Shown in pieces: positions 32,283 to 38,843 of a stretch of 38,843 nucleotides of DNA. The translations under genes and the position numbers were made by a program. Each line of letters opens with the position of its first letter. The stretch's first letter is position 1. Source of the DNA: SIG223 sp964442785 (GTDB lineage Bacteria > Bacillota_I > Bacilli_A > RFN20 > DUOF01). The DNA lies in the NCBI GenBank assembly GCA_964442785.1, contig CAYTZW010000008.1:1-38843 (forward strand). Reading direction: 5' to 3'. The notes beneath the pieces are model-generated. The model saw nothing but the letters and a program-made list of their open reading frames with translations, made no database searches and was not told the DNA's origin.

Positions 32283-33037
32283 TAAGCTTCACCTATTACT
32301 TCCTTATTTTTAAAATAATCATCATCGTTTAATAAATCCAACAAATAATAAGCAGGAGTAACTAAAGCAATTTTTCCTCCTGTTTGATCTCCTAAAGTAG
32401 CACTTACAAAACCGTGGCATATCGTTTTTTCACCATATACACTTATTTGTCCATTTACCACAGAATAACCCAAATCAAAAACAGGAGCTCCACTATAACC
32501 ACCAACAGAAGGATTTTCTAAACAAAAAACATCACTTTGAATTTGATTTTGTCCCCTACCAATAGAAATAAACGAAGACGCTGAATAAGACCTGAAAGTC
32601 AAAGGAGAAAACTTTGTTTGCATTCCAAGACCACAAGGAAAACCAATCGTAGTTAATTCCGCATCACGAGAAACACATTTTTTCTCTAAATTTATATGGT
32701 TTAAAGGCAAAAAATGATTTTTTAGAATTTGACTTAAATTACCATTTAGATGAATTTTCAAAGCCGCTAAATCCGCTAAAGAATGATGTTTCCAACTTAA
32801 ATTTTTATTAAATTCCACCAAATCAAAAGCTAAACAATTATTGTTTATATCACTAAAAATAATCTTCGTTGTTTCATTTGTAGTACTCGCTACGTGAGAA
32901 GCAGTAACTAAATACAACTCATCTTCACTTTTACAAATAAAAGTTCCCGTTCCAATCGAACTTTGATTTTTTTCTTTATCCGTTATTGTAATCAAAGAAA
33001 AAACCGTTATGAAAGCCTTATCTCTTGTTAATATCAT
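32282..33037 (-). CDS. trypsin-like serine protease (cytoplasmic type)
   Basis: This protein of about 251 residues has a chymotrypsin-fold pattern with a full apparent triad: His in VTASHVAS, Asp in SLADLAALKI and Ser in GGYSGAPVFD. FICKSEDELYLVTA fits the strand before the His. No signal peptide is seen with the chosen start ATG 33037, which follows GGAGTGAT by five bases. The longer in-frame version would begin in the tcdA 3' end and adds residues with no match. A cytoplasmic protease in a tRNA-modification operon is unusual. Substrates are unknown. Confidence 0.78.
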   Translation of the reverse strand: MILTRDKAFITVFSLITITDKEKNQSSIGTGTFICKSEDELYLVTASHVASTTNETTKIIFSDINNNCLAFDLVEFNKNLSWKHHSLADLAALKIHLNGNLSQILKNHFLPLNHINLEKKCVSRDAELTTIGFPCGLGMQTKFSPLTFRSYSASSFISIGRGQNQIQSDVFCLENPSVGGYSGAPVFDLGYSVVNGQISVYGEKTICHGFVSATLGDQTGGKIALVTPAYYLLDLLNDDDYFKNKEVIGEA

Positions 33038-33092
33038 TAATATCACTCCCAACGAATATATTTTATAACATTTATCATTTAATATAAACGAT

Positions 33093-33803
33093 TTATTTAT
33101 CATTTAAAAAGTATTTCAAAAACGAATAACCACATAAAAGTCCCGCATAAGCAGGAACAAAAATAGTACTACTAATTGGATTTCTATCTTTTGTTGTTTC
33201 CCCTTCCAAAACAGTTTTATCTTTAATAGGTACTTCACTAGAAAAAACAACAGGAATTAACTTTAAATCAATCTTATCTTTTCTTGCAAATTCCCTTAAC
33301 TTTTTAGCAACAGGGTCATTCTCTGTTTTATTTAAAGTCGTTATCCTAACTTCCAAAGGATTAAGCCTTTTTCCCATACCTAAACAACTAATAAAAGGTA
33401 TTTTCTTATCTAAACAATACTTAATCAAATCCCATTTAGGAGTTAAAGTGTCAATGGCATCAATTATATAATCTATTTTGTATTGATTTAAAACAGCATA
33501 TAATTCTTTATTGAAAAATTGATTAATTGCTTCAACTTGACAATCCTTATTAATATCTAAAATTCTTTCTTTCATTACCTCAACTTTATTTCTATTTATC
33601 GTACTATCTAGTGCAATAATTTGACGATTTTTATTAGACAATTCTACAATATCTTTATCAATTAAAATAATTTTTCCCACTCCAAGTCGAGCAACGCTTT
33701 CAGTGGCAAAACCACCTACTCCACCTACTCCACATATTAAAACTGTTTTTCCCTTAATAATCTCACACATTTCTTTTGATAATAGCAATTCATTTCTATC
33801 CAT
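33093..33803 (-). CDS. tcdA: tRNA threonylcarbamoyladenosine dehydratase TcdA
   Basis: This E1-like enzyme of about 236 residues has the ATP-binding GVGGVGGFATESVARLG, DKDIVELSNKNRQ and YIIDAIDTLTPK, matching TcdA (YgdL). TcdA uses ATP to cyclise t6A37 into ct6A; its substrate is made by the TsaB/D/E products of this window. The C-terminal part has FSSE and the usual PAYAGLLCG end. ATG 33803 is chosen with GAGGAG upstream; it overlaps the miaA stop by eight bases. Confidence 0.93.
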   Translation of the reverse strand: MDRNELLLSKEMCEIIKGKTVLICGVGGVGGFATESVARLGVGKIILIDKDIVELSNKNRQIIALDSTINRNKVEVMKERILDINKDCQVEAINQFFNKELYAVLNQYKIDYIIDAIDTLTPKWDLIKYCLDKKIPFISCLGMGKRLNPLEVRITTLNKTENDPVAKKLREFARKDKIDLKLIPVVFSSEVPIKDKTVLEGETTKDRNPISSTIFVPAYAGLLCGYSFLKYFLNDK

Positions 33804-34716
33804 TTTTCCACTCCTCAATCAATTTTTTTGCTTCATTAATGGATTTATCAAAATTATCAAAATCAACTTTTATCCACTTAGCATCAATTTGATTTTTAAA
33901 CCACGTATATTGTCTTTTTACATAATTTCTTGTTCTTTTCTTGATTAAATCAATGGCATCTTGTAACAATATTTTATTATCAAAATACTCAAACAATTCT
34001 TTATATCCTATGGCTTGAAAACTCGTTAACCCTTCTTTGAAATGATGATTTCGATAAAGATTTTCTACTTCTTTTAATAAACCCATTTCTAACATTTTAT
34101 CTACTCTTTTATCACATCTTTGATATAAAATATCTCTTTCTGTTTCAAGCCCAATAAACAATACATCATAAAGCAATTTATGGTCTTGTTCTTTTTCAAT
34201 TTCAGCCTTTGTTTTTCCATAAGATAAATATATTTCAATCGCTCTTAAAACCCTTTTTCGATTATTCTTATGAATAGAAGCAGCACTTTCAGGGTCAAAC
34301 TTTTCCAAATGTTTATGTAAAGTTTCATTATTCATTTTTTCATAAAAAGACAAATCAACCTTTTTATCATCTTCGACAAAATTATAATCATATAAAGCTG
34401 CTTTCAAATATAAACCTGTTCCCCCAACAATCACCGGTATTTTTCCTTTTTCATTAACTTCTTTTATCTTTTGACGACATAACTTTTGATATTCTTGAAC
34501 CGAAAAATTTTCATCAACACTCACAATATCAAATAAATGATGTATAACACCTTTCTTTTCTTCTTCACTTACCTTAGCAGTTCCTATATTCATTTCTTTA
34601 TATATTTGAAAAGCATCTCCATTAATAACTTCACTGCCTAAAAATAAAGCTAACTCAACACTCATTTTCGTTTTACCAATTCCCGTAGGACCAACAACCA
34701 CAATTACTCTTTCCAT
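33796..34716 (-). CDS. miaA: tRNA dimethylallyltransferase MiaA
   Basis: The 306-residue enzyme adds dimethylallyl to N6 of A37 in tRNAs reading UNN codons. Motifs: P-loop GPTGIGKTK (8-16), INGDAFQIYKEMNIGTAK, VGGTGLYLKAALY, NRKRVLRAIE, the helix with FQAIGYKE and TRNYVKRQYTWFKN near the end. Length is normal. It is the first gene of a six-gene operon read from a good promoter. Confidence 0.96.
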   Translation of the reverse strand: MERVIVVVGPTGIGKTKMSVELALFLGSEVINGDAFQIYKEMNIGTAKVSEEEKKGVIHHLFDIVSVDENFSVQEYQKLCRQKIKEVNEKGKIPVIVGGTGLYLKAALYDYNFVEDDKKVDLSFYEKMNNETLHKHLEKFDPESAASIHKNNRKRVLRAIEIYLSYGKTKAEIEKEQDHKLLYDVLFIGLETERDILYQRCDKRVDKMLEMGLLKEVENLYRNHHFKEGLTSFQAIGYKELFEYFDNKILLQDAIDLIKKRTRNYVKRQYTWFKNQIDAKWIKVDFDNFDKSINEAKKLIEEWKNG

Positions 34717-34738
34717 AAATACACCCTTTTTCTCTTAA

Positions 34739-34767
34739 ATTTTACCTTCTTCATCTTTTTTTATCAA
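34739..34767 (-). promoter_or_regulatory. sigma-A promoter of the miaA operon
   Basis: On the minus strand TTGATA, a 17-bp spacer and TAAAAT end 22 bases before the miaA ATG. Confidence 0.72.
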
Positions 34768-34813
34768 GTTATCAACAATATTACTTTTTTCTTTTCTCAA
34801 AATTAACAAGAAC

Positions 34814-34822
34814 TGATATAGT
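34814..34822 (+). promoter_or_regulatory. extended -10 promoter of the candidate RNA
   Basis: TGATATAGT is an extended -10 element (TG-n-TATAGT). A -35-like TTCTCA lies 17 bp before the hexamer. The expected start, about seven bases on, falls at the first base pair of the long stem at 34827. Confidence 0.45.
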
Positions 34823-34826
34823 CTTA

Positions 34827-35071
34827 ATCAAGGAAGTGAGAAGAACCATTCCTAGATATCAAACGGTAACCCCTGATACCGAGTTAGCTATATCCCTTCT
34901 GCTAATTCCCTTTATTCCTTGATGTCTATTTTATTTCTCCTGATATAAAAGGTTTTTCTTCTAAATAAAGCACTTCCATAAATAATATATTGAGATAGTA
35001 CCATATCAAGCACCCCATCAATTTGAATGACACTACCTCAAAACTAAGGACTGATTAATCAGTCTTTTTTT
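34827..35071 (+). ncRNA. candidate structured non-coding RNA
   Basis: The stretch between miaA and the next gene has no coding frame but much pairing. A 9-bp closing stem ATCAAGGAA/TTCCTTGAT joins 34827-34835 to 34915-34923. Inside are CGGTA/TACCG (8-nt loop) and GAGTTAGC/GCTAATTC (8 bp with one G·T). A second domain has TTGAGATAGT with ACTACCTCAA (34990-34999 and 35032-35041, one mismatch). The perfect palindromic terminator at 35049 ends it. I could not match it to 6S, tmRNA, SRP, RNase P, T-box or a riboswitch class known to me. It may be independent or a leader of the four-HTH gene. The secondary structure is hand-drawn. Confidence 0.4.
35049..35071 (+). terminator. terminator of the candidate RNA
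   Basis: GACTGATTAATCAGTC is a 16-bp perfect palindrome directly followed by seven T. Confidence 0.85.
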
Positions 35072-35148
35072 CTTTTTTATAAACAAATTTATTAGAAAAC
35101 GGCTAAAACATAAAAATATTTTGTTAGAATAATATTGTGGTGATAGAT

Positions 35149-36510
35149 ATGGAAAGAGAAATAAAAATTAATGATTTAAGAACTCTTTTAAATAAATATA
35201 AAGAAGAAAATCAATTAAGCATTCCTTCTTTAGCCCAAAAAATAGGAATGAATGACAGCAGTCTTCAAATCATTTTAAGTGGCAAAAGAAATATCACCTT
35301 AGAAATGATTAACTTTTCTTATAACACTTTTGGAAAAGAAACCTTAAACAATCTTATTTCCAATGAAAAAGAAGAAAAAATGATAAAAGACTATCTCAAT
35401 CCTATTACAAGAAATGAGGAAAGAATATTAATAAGACAATATTGTCGAGAAAACAACCAAACTATCGAAGAAATTTCTAAAAAATATCAAATGACCCAAT
35501 CTGTTTTCTCCAGAATGATTACCAGAGAATTTTCTGCTAATCCCCAATTCTATCAAATACTAAAAGATTTAGGACTAAAAGAAGAACTAGAAAACTTACT
35601 TTTATCAAGAAAAGAAAGCATTGAAAAACTAAAAAAATCAAAACTAAATACCAAAGAAGAAAACATCTTTTTATACAACACTTTAATTATGGAAAATGTT
35701 TTAAAAAAAGATGAACCTATAATGATATATCAAAAAGAAAAGAAAGAAAAAAAGCCTGCTATTAGAAACAAAATCGGAGATTTAGGAAACCTATTAAGAA
35801 AAGAAAACAACTTTTCCTTTTCCGATATGGCAAAAATCTTAAATTGCTCACCTTCAACAATTCAAAGTATGGAAGTAGGAAAAATACCTTTTAATATTGA
35901 TTACTACAATACATTAATAAAATATGGATACCAAGAAAAATTAGAAACCGAATTAGAAAATCTAAAAAATGAAATAATAAAACTCAAAGATAAAGAAAGT
36001 TTAACCAAAGAAGAAAAAAATCAAATTAAAAGTTACAAAAATTATTTAACAAAAAACAAAAAAGAAGCCAACAAAAGAACAATTCAAGCAAAATCTATCA
36101 TCAATGCTATTGAAGAAAGTTCTTTCATTAAAATCTTAACAAACAAAAAATCTATTCAAGAAATATCACAAGAAATGAATGTACCAATAAGTTCCTTACA
36201 CGCTATTCTACAAGGAAAACAAATCGCTGATACAAGATTTTACTCTTTCCTAATAAATCAAGGATTTAAAGAAGAATTAAATAACCTTTTAAACCAAAGA
36301 ACGCAAAAATATACTCAAATATCTGATTTCTTAGACAAAAACAAAACAATTTATTATAAAAGTTTAAAAGATGAAAAATTTATTTCAAAATATAATCCTT
36401 TAGAAAGTTATCAAATACCAGAAACTTTAAATATCAAAAAACTTCTATCAGAAAAAGATTACATTTTCTACAAAAGTTATCGTAATTTATTTAAAGCCTT
36501 ACAAGATTAA
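35149..36510 (+). CDS. protein with four repeated helix-turn-helix modules
   Basis: This basic, helical protein of about 453 residues contains four units, each an XRE-like helix-turn-helix followed by a short tail. Units start near residues 9, 93, 208 and 330, with cores SIPSLAQKIGMNDSSLQIIL, TIEEISKKYQMTQSVFSRMI, SFSDMAKILNCSPSTIQSME and SIQEISQEMNVPISSLHAIL. The shared tail is FY-x-x-L-x-x-x-G-x-x-x-x-L-x-x-LL. A coiled-coil-like Lys/Glu stretch lies between units three and four. Multiple DNA-binding modules in one chain suggest an architectural or cooperative DNA-binding role. ATG 35149 is chosen since GGTGAT lies four bases before it. It is monocistronic, between two terminators. Confidence 0.8.
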   Translation: MEREIKINDLRTLLNKYKEENQLSIPSLAQKIGMNDSSLQIILSGKRNITLEMINFSYNTFGKETLNNLISNEKEEKMIKDYLNPITRNEERILIRQYCRENNQTIEEISKKYQMTQSVFSRMITREFSANPQFYQILKDLGLKEELENLLLSRKESIEKLKKSKLNTKEENIFLYNTLIMENVLKKDEPIMIYQKEKKEKKPAIRNKIGDLGNLLRKENNFSFSDMAKILNCSPSTIQSMEVGKIPFNIDYYNTLIKYGYQEKLETELENLKNEIIKLKDKESLTKEEKNQIKSYKNYLTKNKKEANKRTIQAKSIINAIEESSFIKILTNKKSIQEISQEMNVPISSLHAILQGKQIADTRFYSFLINQGFKEELNNLLNQRTQKYTQISDFLDKNKTIYYKSLKDEKFISKYNPLESYQIPETLNIKKLLSEKDYIFYKSYRNLFKALQD

Positions 36511-36574
36511 AAAGCACCTTTACTAAAATATATTTAATTAAGAATTTATCTAATAAGCGTCTTAAAAATAAAAG

Positions 36575-36616
36575 AAACCATACTCAAGAGTTTAATCACT
36601 TAAGGGTATGGTTTTT
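36575..36616 (+). terminator. terminator of the four-HTH gene
   Basis: AAACCATAC pairs with GTATGGTTT (9 bp); the enclosed 22 nt pair further in part. Five T follow. Confidence 0.8.
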
Positions 36617-36642
36617 ATTTTGTAAGTTATTCTTCTATAAAT

Positions 36643-36891
36643 CTAATTTGATTTCAATCGATTCAATTTTCTTTCAAAAACAAGTAATTTTTGATCTTTA
36701 GCAATTTCTAAAAGTCCATTTTTCCACTCTTCTTCTATATTTTTTCCAAGATACAAAGTTTTGGCAAAATCAAAGTTGATCAAATTAGAGCAAATCTTTT
36801 CTATTAGTAAACAAAATATCCATTCTTATTCACCAATCCACTCAAAAGTTTTTGTATGAAGTGAAACAAATAAATTTTCATCATTTGTCAT
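36643..36891 (-). pseudogene. decayed coding sequence downstream of hsdR
   Basis: Three bases after the hsdR stop, an ATG opens MTNDENLFVSLHTKTFEW and stops after 21 codons at 36826. A further ATG (MDILFTNRKDLL) stops by 36783. A third frame without a start then reads FDFAKTLYLGKNIEEEW, followed by an amphipathic stretch ending in KLNRLKSN, and stops at 36643. Amino-acid composition is protein-like in each piece, and the frames change in order, as in a gene broken by small indels. I cannot name the original family. The rest of 36617-36895 shows nothing else. Confidence 0.3.
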
Positions 36892-36894
36892 ACA

Positions 36895-38843
36895 TTAATC
36901 TGAATACCTCCTGAAATTTTCTGCTTGTTCTAATATTTTTTCATATACTTCTGCATTCCATTCAGGTGGATATCCACTTTCATAAAGAAGAACAATTAAA
37001 TCCATGTTCAACTGACTCTTTATATCATCTCTCGAAGACCAATCGGCATATTGTACTTTATCGTCAACGATTTTTTTGATTTTTTTTGCCAGCACTACGC
37101 ATTTTTCATCTTCATAAGGAAATCCATGTGTATCTCTTACCTTGATTAAAATATCGTAGAATGCTTTTTCTTCAAATGTTATCCCCATTTTCTCAAATGA
37201 CGTTTTATCCTCTTTAAGTAAATTAAGAATATTCATCAATTCATCGGACAGATCATCTACAAAGTCGGCAACAACTTCACTTGTAAAAATAAGTTTATCA
37301 CGTGTGTTGTATTTGGAAACGACATTCCTTAACATGTCGCCAAACTCTTGAGCCTTAACTTTATTTACTTGTCCATAACTAGAGATAGCTTGTCTAAGTA
37401 ATTTCAGCAAAGCATTGAATTTAGTTATTGGCATTTTTACGTTTTGTAACTCTTTCAAAAAGTCTTCGCTGAAAATATCTACTTCTTTATTTGCATCCAT
37501 TACATTTTCAACGCCAGTACATGAAAGGGCATTCTTGACCATTTCTTCAACAACGCGATTCATTTTCTCTGCGTCGGGAGCATCACCATTAGTTTGCTTG
37601 AAAATGATAGAACGAATTGCTAAGAAAAATTGTGCTTGTTTTATTTCCTCATCTTTTAACTCACCAGTCGGAAAACAAATGTTATATGCAGCTCTGAGTT
37701 TTCTTGTGAGATTCATAAACCTATCCTGCATTTCTTTATTTATCTGTACATATTCCGCAGCAGAATTTAGACAAAGCAATCTTTCAAGAGGCTCACCAAC
37801 ATAAAACTTGGTTGCATTAAAATCATTCATCAGTTGAGAAATTAATGATAATTGGTTTCTAAATATTTCAATAGAAAGTCTAATTTCATCAATAGGACTT
37901 TCTTGATGACTGCCATAAATTTTAATAGCCTCAAGCATACTGTTCTTAATCCCAATATAGTCTACAATCAATCCTTTGTCTTTTCCCTCAAATACTCTAT
38001 TGACACGAGAAATTGTTTGAATTAATGTATGTCTTTTAAGTGGCTTATTAATATACATTACAGTAAGAGATGGAACATCAAATCCTGTAATCCACATATC
38101 AACTACAACAGCAAGTTTGAAATTTGACTTATCGTTCTTAAATAACTTATCTAATTCTTGACGATGTTCTTTAGTACCACACAAATCATATAGTTCCTTA
38201 GCATCGTCCTTACCGCGTGTAGCAACAAGGTTGATAAAAGGAGTATCCGACAATTCGTCAAGTTCTTCTTTTGTTAAAAGAGATTCATCTTCACATTTCT
38301 TTGCGATACCCCAATCAGGTCTAATAGAAATGATTTCTTTATACAATTCATAGGCAAGCGGTCTGTCCGGACAAACAATCATACCTTTTTGCAAAATGTC
38401 AGGTTTCTCGTTGCATAAGTGCTCATAATGTAAAACAATATCTCTTGCAAGTTTCTTTAATACATCGGGATGTCCAAGAATCGCAGATATATTAGACATC
38501 GCTTTTTTACTAGCTTGAATTTGCTCATCTGAAGAACCGTCAAATTCGCATTGTTTGTAATATCCTTCAATTACTCTTGCTTGTTCTTCAGAAACGATAA
38601 CTCGTGCCAAACGAGGCTCATAAGCAATGCGCACAGTAATGCCATCATCACTGGATTCTTTCATCGTATATTGGTCAACGATATCACCAAATACAGCAAT
38701 TGTTTCATCGATTGGCGTTCCCGTAAATCCAACACGAGTAGCATTAGGTAAACTTGCTCTTAAATATTGAACAAAACTCTTTGAATCGATTATTCCGTAT
38801 TCTGTCGTTTTTACAGTTCCGTTTTTCTCAATTTGCGTTCTAT
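36895..38843 (-). CDS. hsdR: type I restriction endonuclease subunit R, C-terminal part (truncated by window edge)
   Basis: About 649 residues are visible; the frame is open to the window edge, so the N-terminal nuclease domain and first helicase motifs lie outside. Visible parts are VGFTGTPID (motif III region), the second RecA domain with VVVDMWITGFDVPSL and QTISRVNR (motif VI), DKGLIVDYIGI, and the helical C-terminal domain that contacts HsdM/HsdS. HsdR translocates DNA by ATP hydrolysis and cuts far from the recognition site. The ATG at 38664 is internal, since the reading frame upstream matches the family. Two 60-base lines I counted are 37% and 45% G+C against about 27% in neighbouring genes, and CG-containing codons are more frequent, so recent transfer is likely. 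The hsdM and hsdS genes are not in the window. Confidence 0.92.
   Translation of the reverse strand, partial: RTQIEKNGTVKTTEYGIIDSKSFVQYLRASLPNATRVGFTGTPIDETIAVFGDIVDQYTMKESSDDGITVRIAYEPRLARVIVSEEQARVIEGYYKQCEFDGSSDEQIQASKKAMSNISAILGHPDVLKKLARDIVLHYEHLCNEKPDILQKGMIVCPDRPLAYELYKEIISIRPDWGIAKKCEDESLLTKEELDELSDTPFINLVATRGKDDAKELYDLCGTKEHRQELDKLFKNDKSNFKLAVVVDMWITGFDVPSLTVMYINKPLKRHTLIQTISRVNRVFEGKDKGLIVDYIGIKNSMLEAIKIYGSHQESPIDEIRLSIEIFRNQLSLISQLMNDFNATKFYVGEPLERLLCLNSAAEYVQINKEMQDRFMNLTRKLRAAYNICFPTGELKDEEIKQAQFFLAIRSIIFKQTNGDAPDAEKMNRVVEEMVKNALSCTGVENVMDANKEVDIFSEDFLKELQNVKMPITKFNALLKLLRQAISSYGQVNKVKAQEFGDMLRNVVSKYNTRDKLIFTSEVVADFVDDLSDELMNILNLLKEDKTSFEKMGITFEEKAFYDILIKVRDTHGFPYEDEKCVVLAKKIKKIVDDKVQYADWSSRDDIKSQLNMDLIVLLYESGYPPEWNAEVYEKILEQAENFRRYSD

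Noticed and set aside
34827..34923. T-box leader or known riboswitch
   Set aside because: No T-box AGGGTGGNACCGCG element and no aptamer core that I recognise; the downstream gene is not an amino-acid or cofactor gene.
37415..37804. Plus-strand reading frame of 129 codons inside hsdR
   Set aside because: The opposite strand has the recognised HsdR domain across the whole region.

Overview
The window is AT-rich DNA (about 25-30% G+C in most lines I counted by hand) with Gram-positive style AGGAGG/GGTGAT ribosome-binding sites, sigma-A-type promoters, many hairpin-plus-T terminators and tightly overlapping operons. UGA is used as a stop and Trp is coded by TGG, so the code is the standard bacterial one. 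GerQ and a CotF-type coat protein point to an endospore-forming ancestry. GatCAB, PcrA-LigA, MiaA and an OmpR-type two-component pair fit the Bacillota. I infer an uncultured low-GC Bacillota, possibly a gut Bacilli lineage; the exact placement is a guess.

Layout. 1-250: a tRNA-Thr(GGU) gene and terminators. 244-1718 (-): a cobalamin-adenosyltransferase-like protein and a lipoprotein with two thioredoxin folds. 1881-3287 (+): an O-antigen-ligase-like membrane protein. 3318-4616 (-): a DUF4143 ATPase with three 33-bp iterated repeats upstream. 4777-6616 (-): an unknown protein, then spore-coat genes (gerQ, CotF-like and a small partner). 6733-9756 (+): a DUF402 phosphatase-family gene with tsaE-tsaB-rimI-tsaD, the t6A37 tRNA-modification core. 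9855-12390 (+): asnS and a membrane-anchored protein. 12523-14375 (+): an AAA ATPase, a small TOPRIM-like protein and a frameshifted third gene, which together look like a defence-type module. 14456-16234 (-): three membrane-protein genes including a YybS/DUF2232 protein. 16355-20860 (+): a Lys/Thr/Ala-rich protein, pcrA and ligA. 21015-22523 (+): a stand-alone Clp-D1-like AAA+ protein. 22598-25751 (+): gatCAB. 25803-26195 (+): a small membrane protein. 26242-29690 (-): a two-component system between two paralogous two-helix membrane proteins. 29825-30820 (-): a Fic protein. 30955-34716 (-): a six-gene operon, miaA-tcdA-protease-trmL-ycxB-like-mazG-like. 34827-35071 (+): a candidate structured RNA with its own promoter and terminator. 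35149-36510 (+): a protein with four repeated helix-turn-helix modules. 36643-38843 (-): decayed sequence and the 3' part of a type I restriction hsdR with visibly higher G+C.

Function. Much of the window is translation quality: tRNA-Thr, AsnRS, GatCAB, t6A synthesis (TsaB/D/E), its cyclisation (TcdA), i6A37 (MiaA) and wobble methylation (TrmL). DNA repair and replication (PcrA, LigA), sporulation coat and signalling genes make up the rest of the core. The accessory parts that deserve a second look are the ATPase/TOPRIM-like module, the repeat-flanked DUF4143 ATPase, the four-HTH protein, the MazG-like protein that has lost its metal ligands, the Clp-D1 singleton and the candidate RNA.
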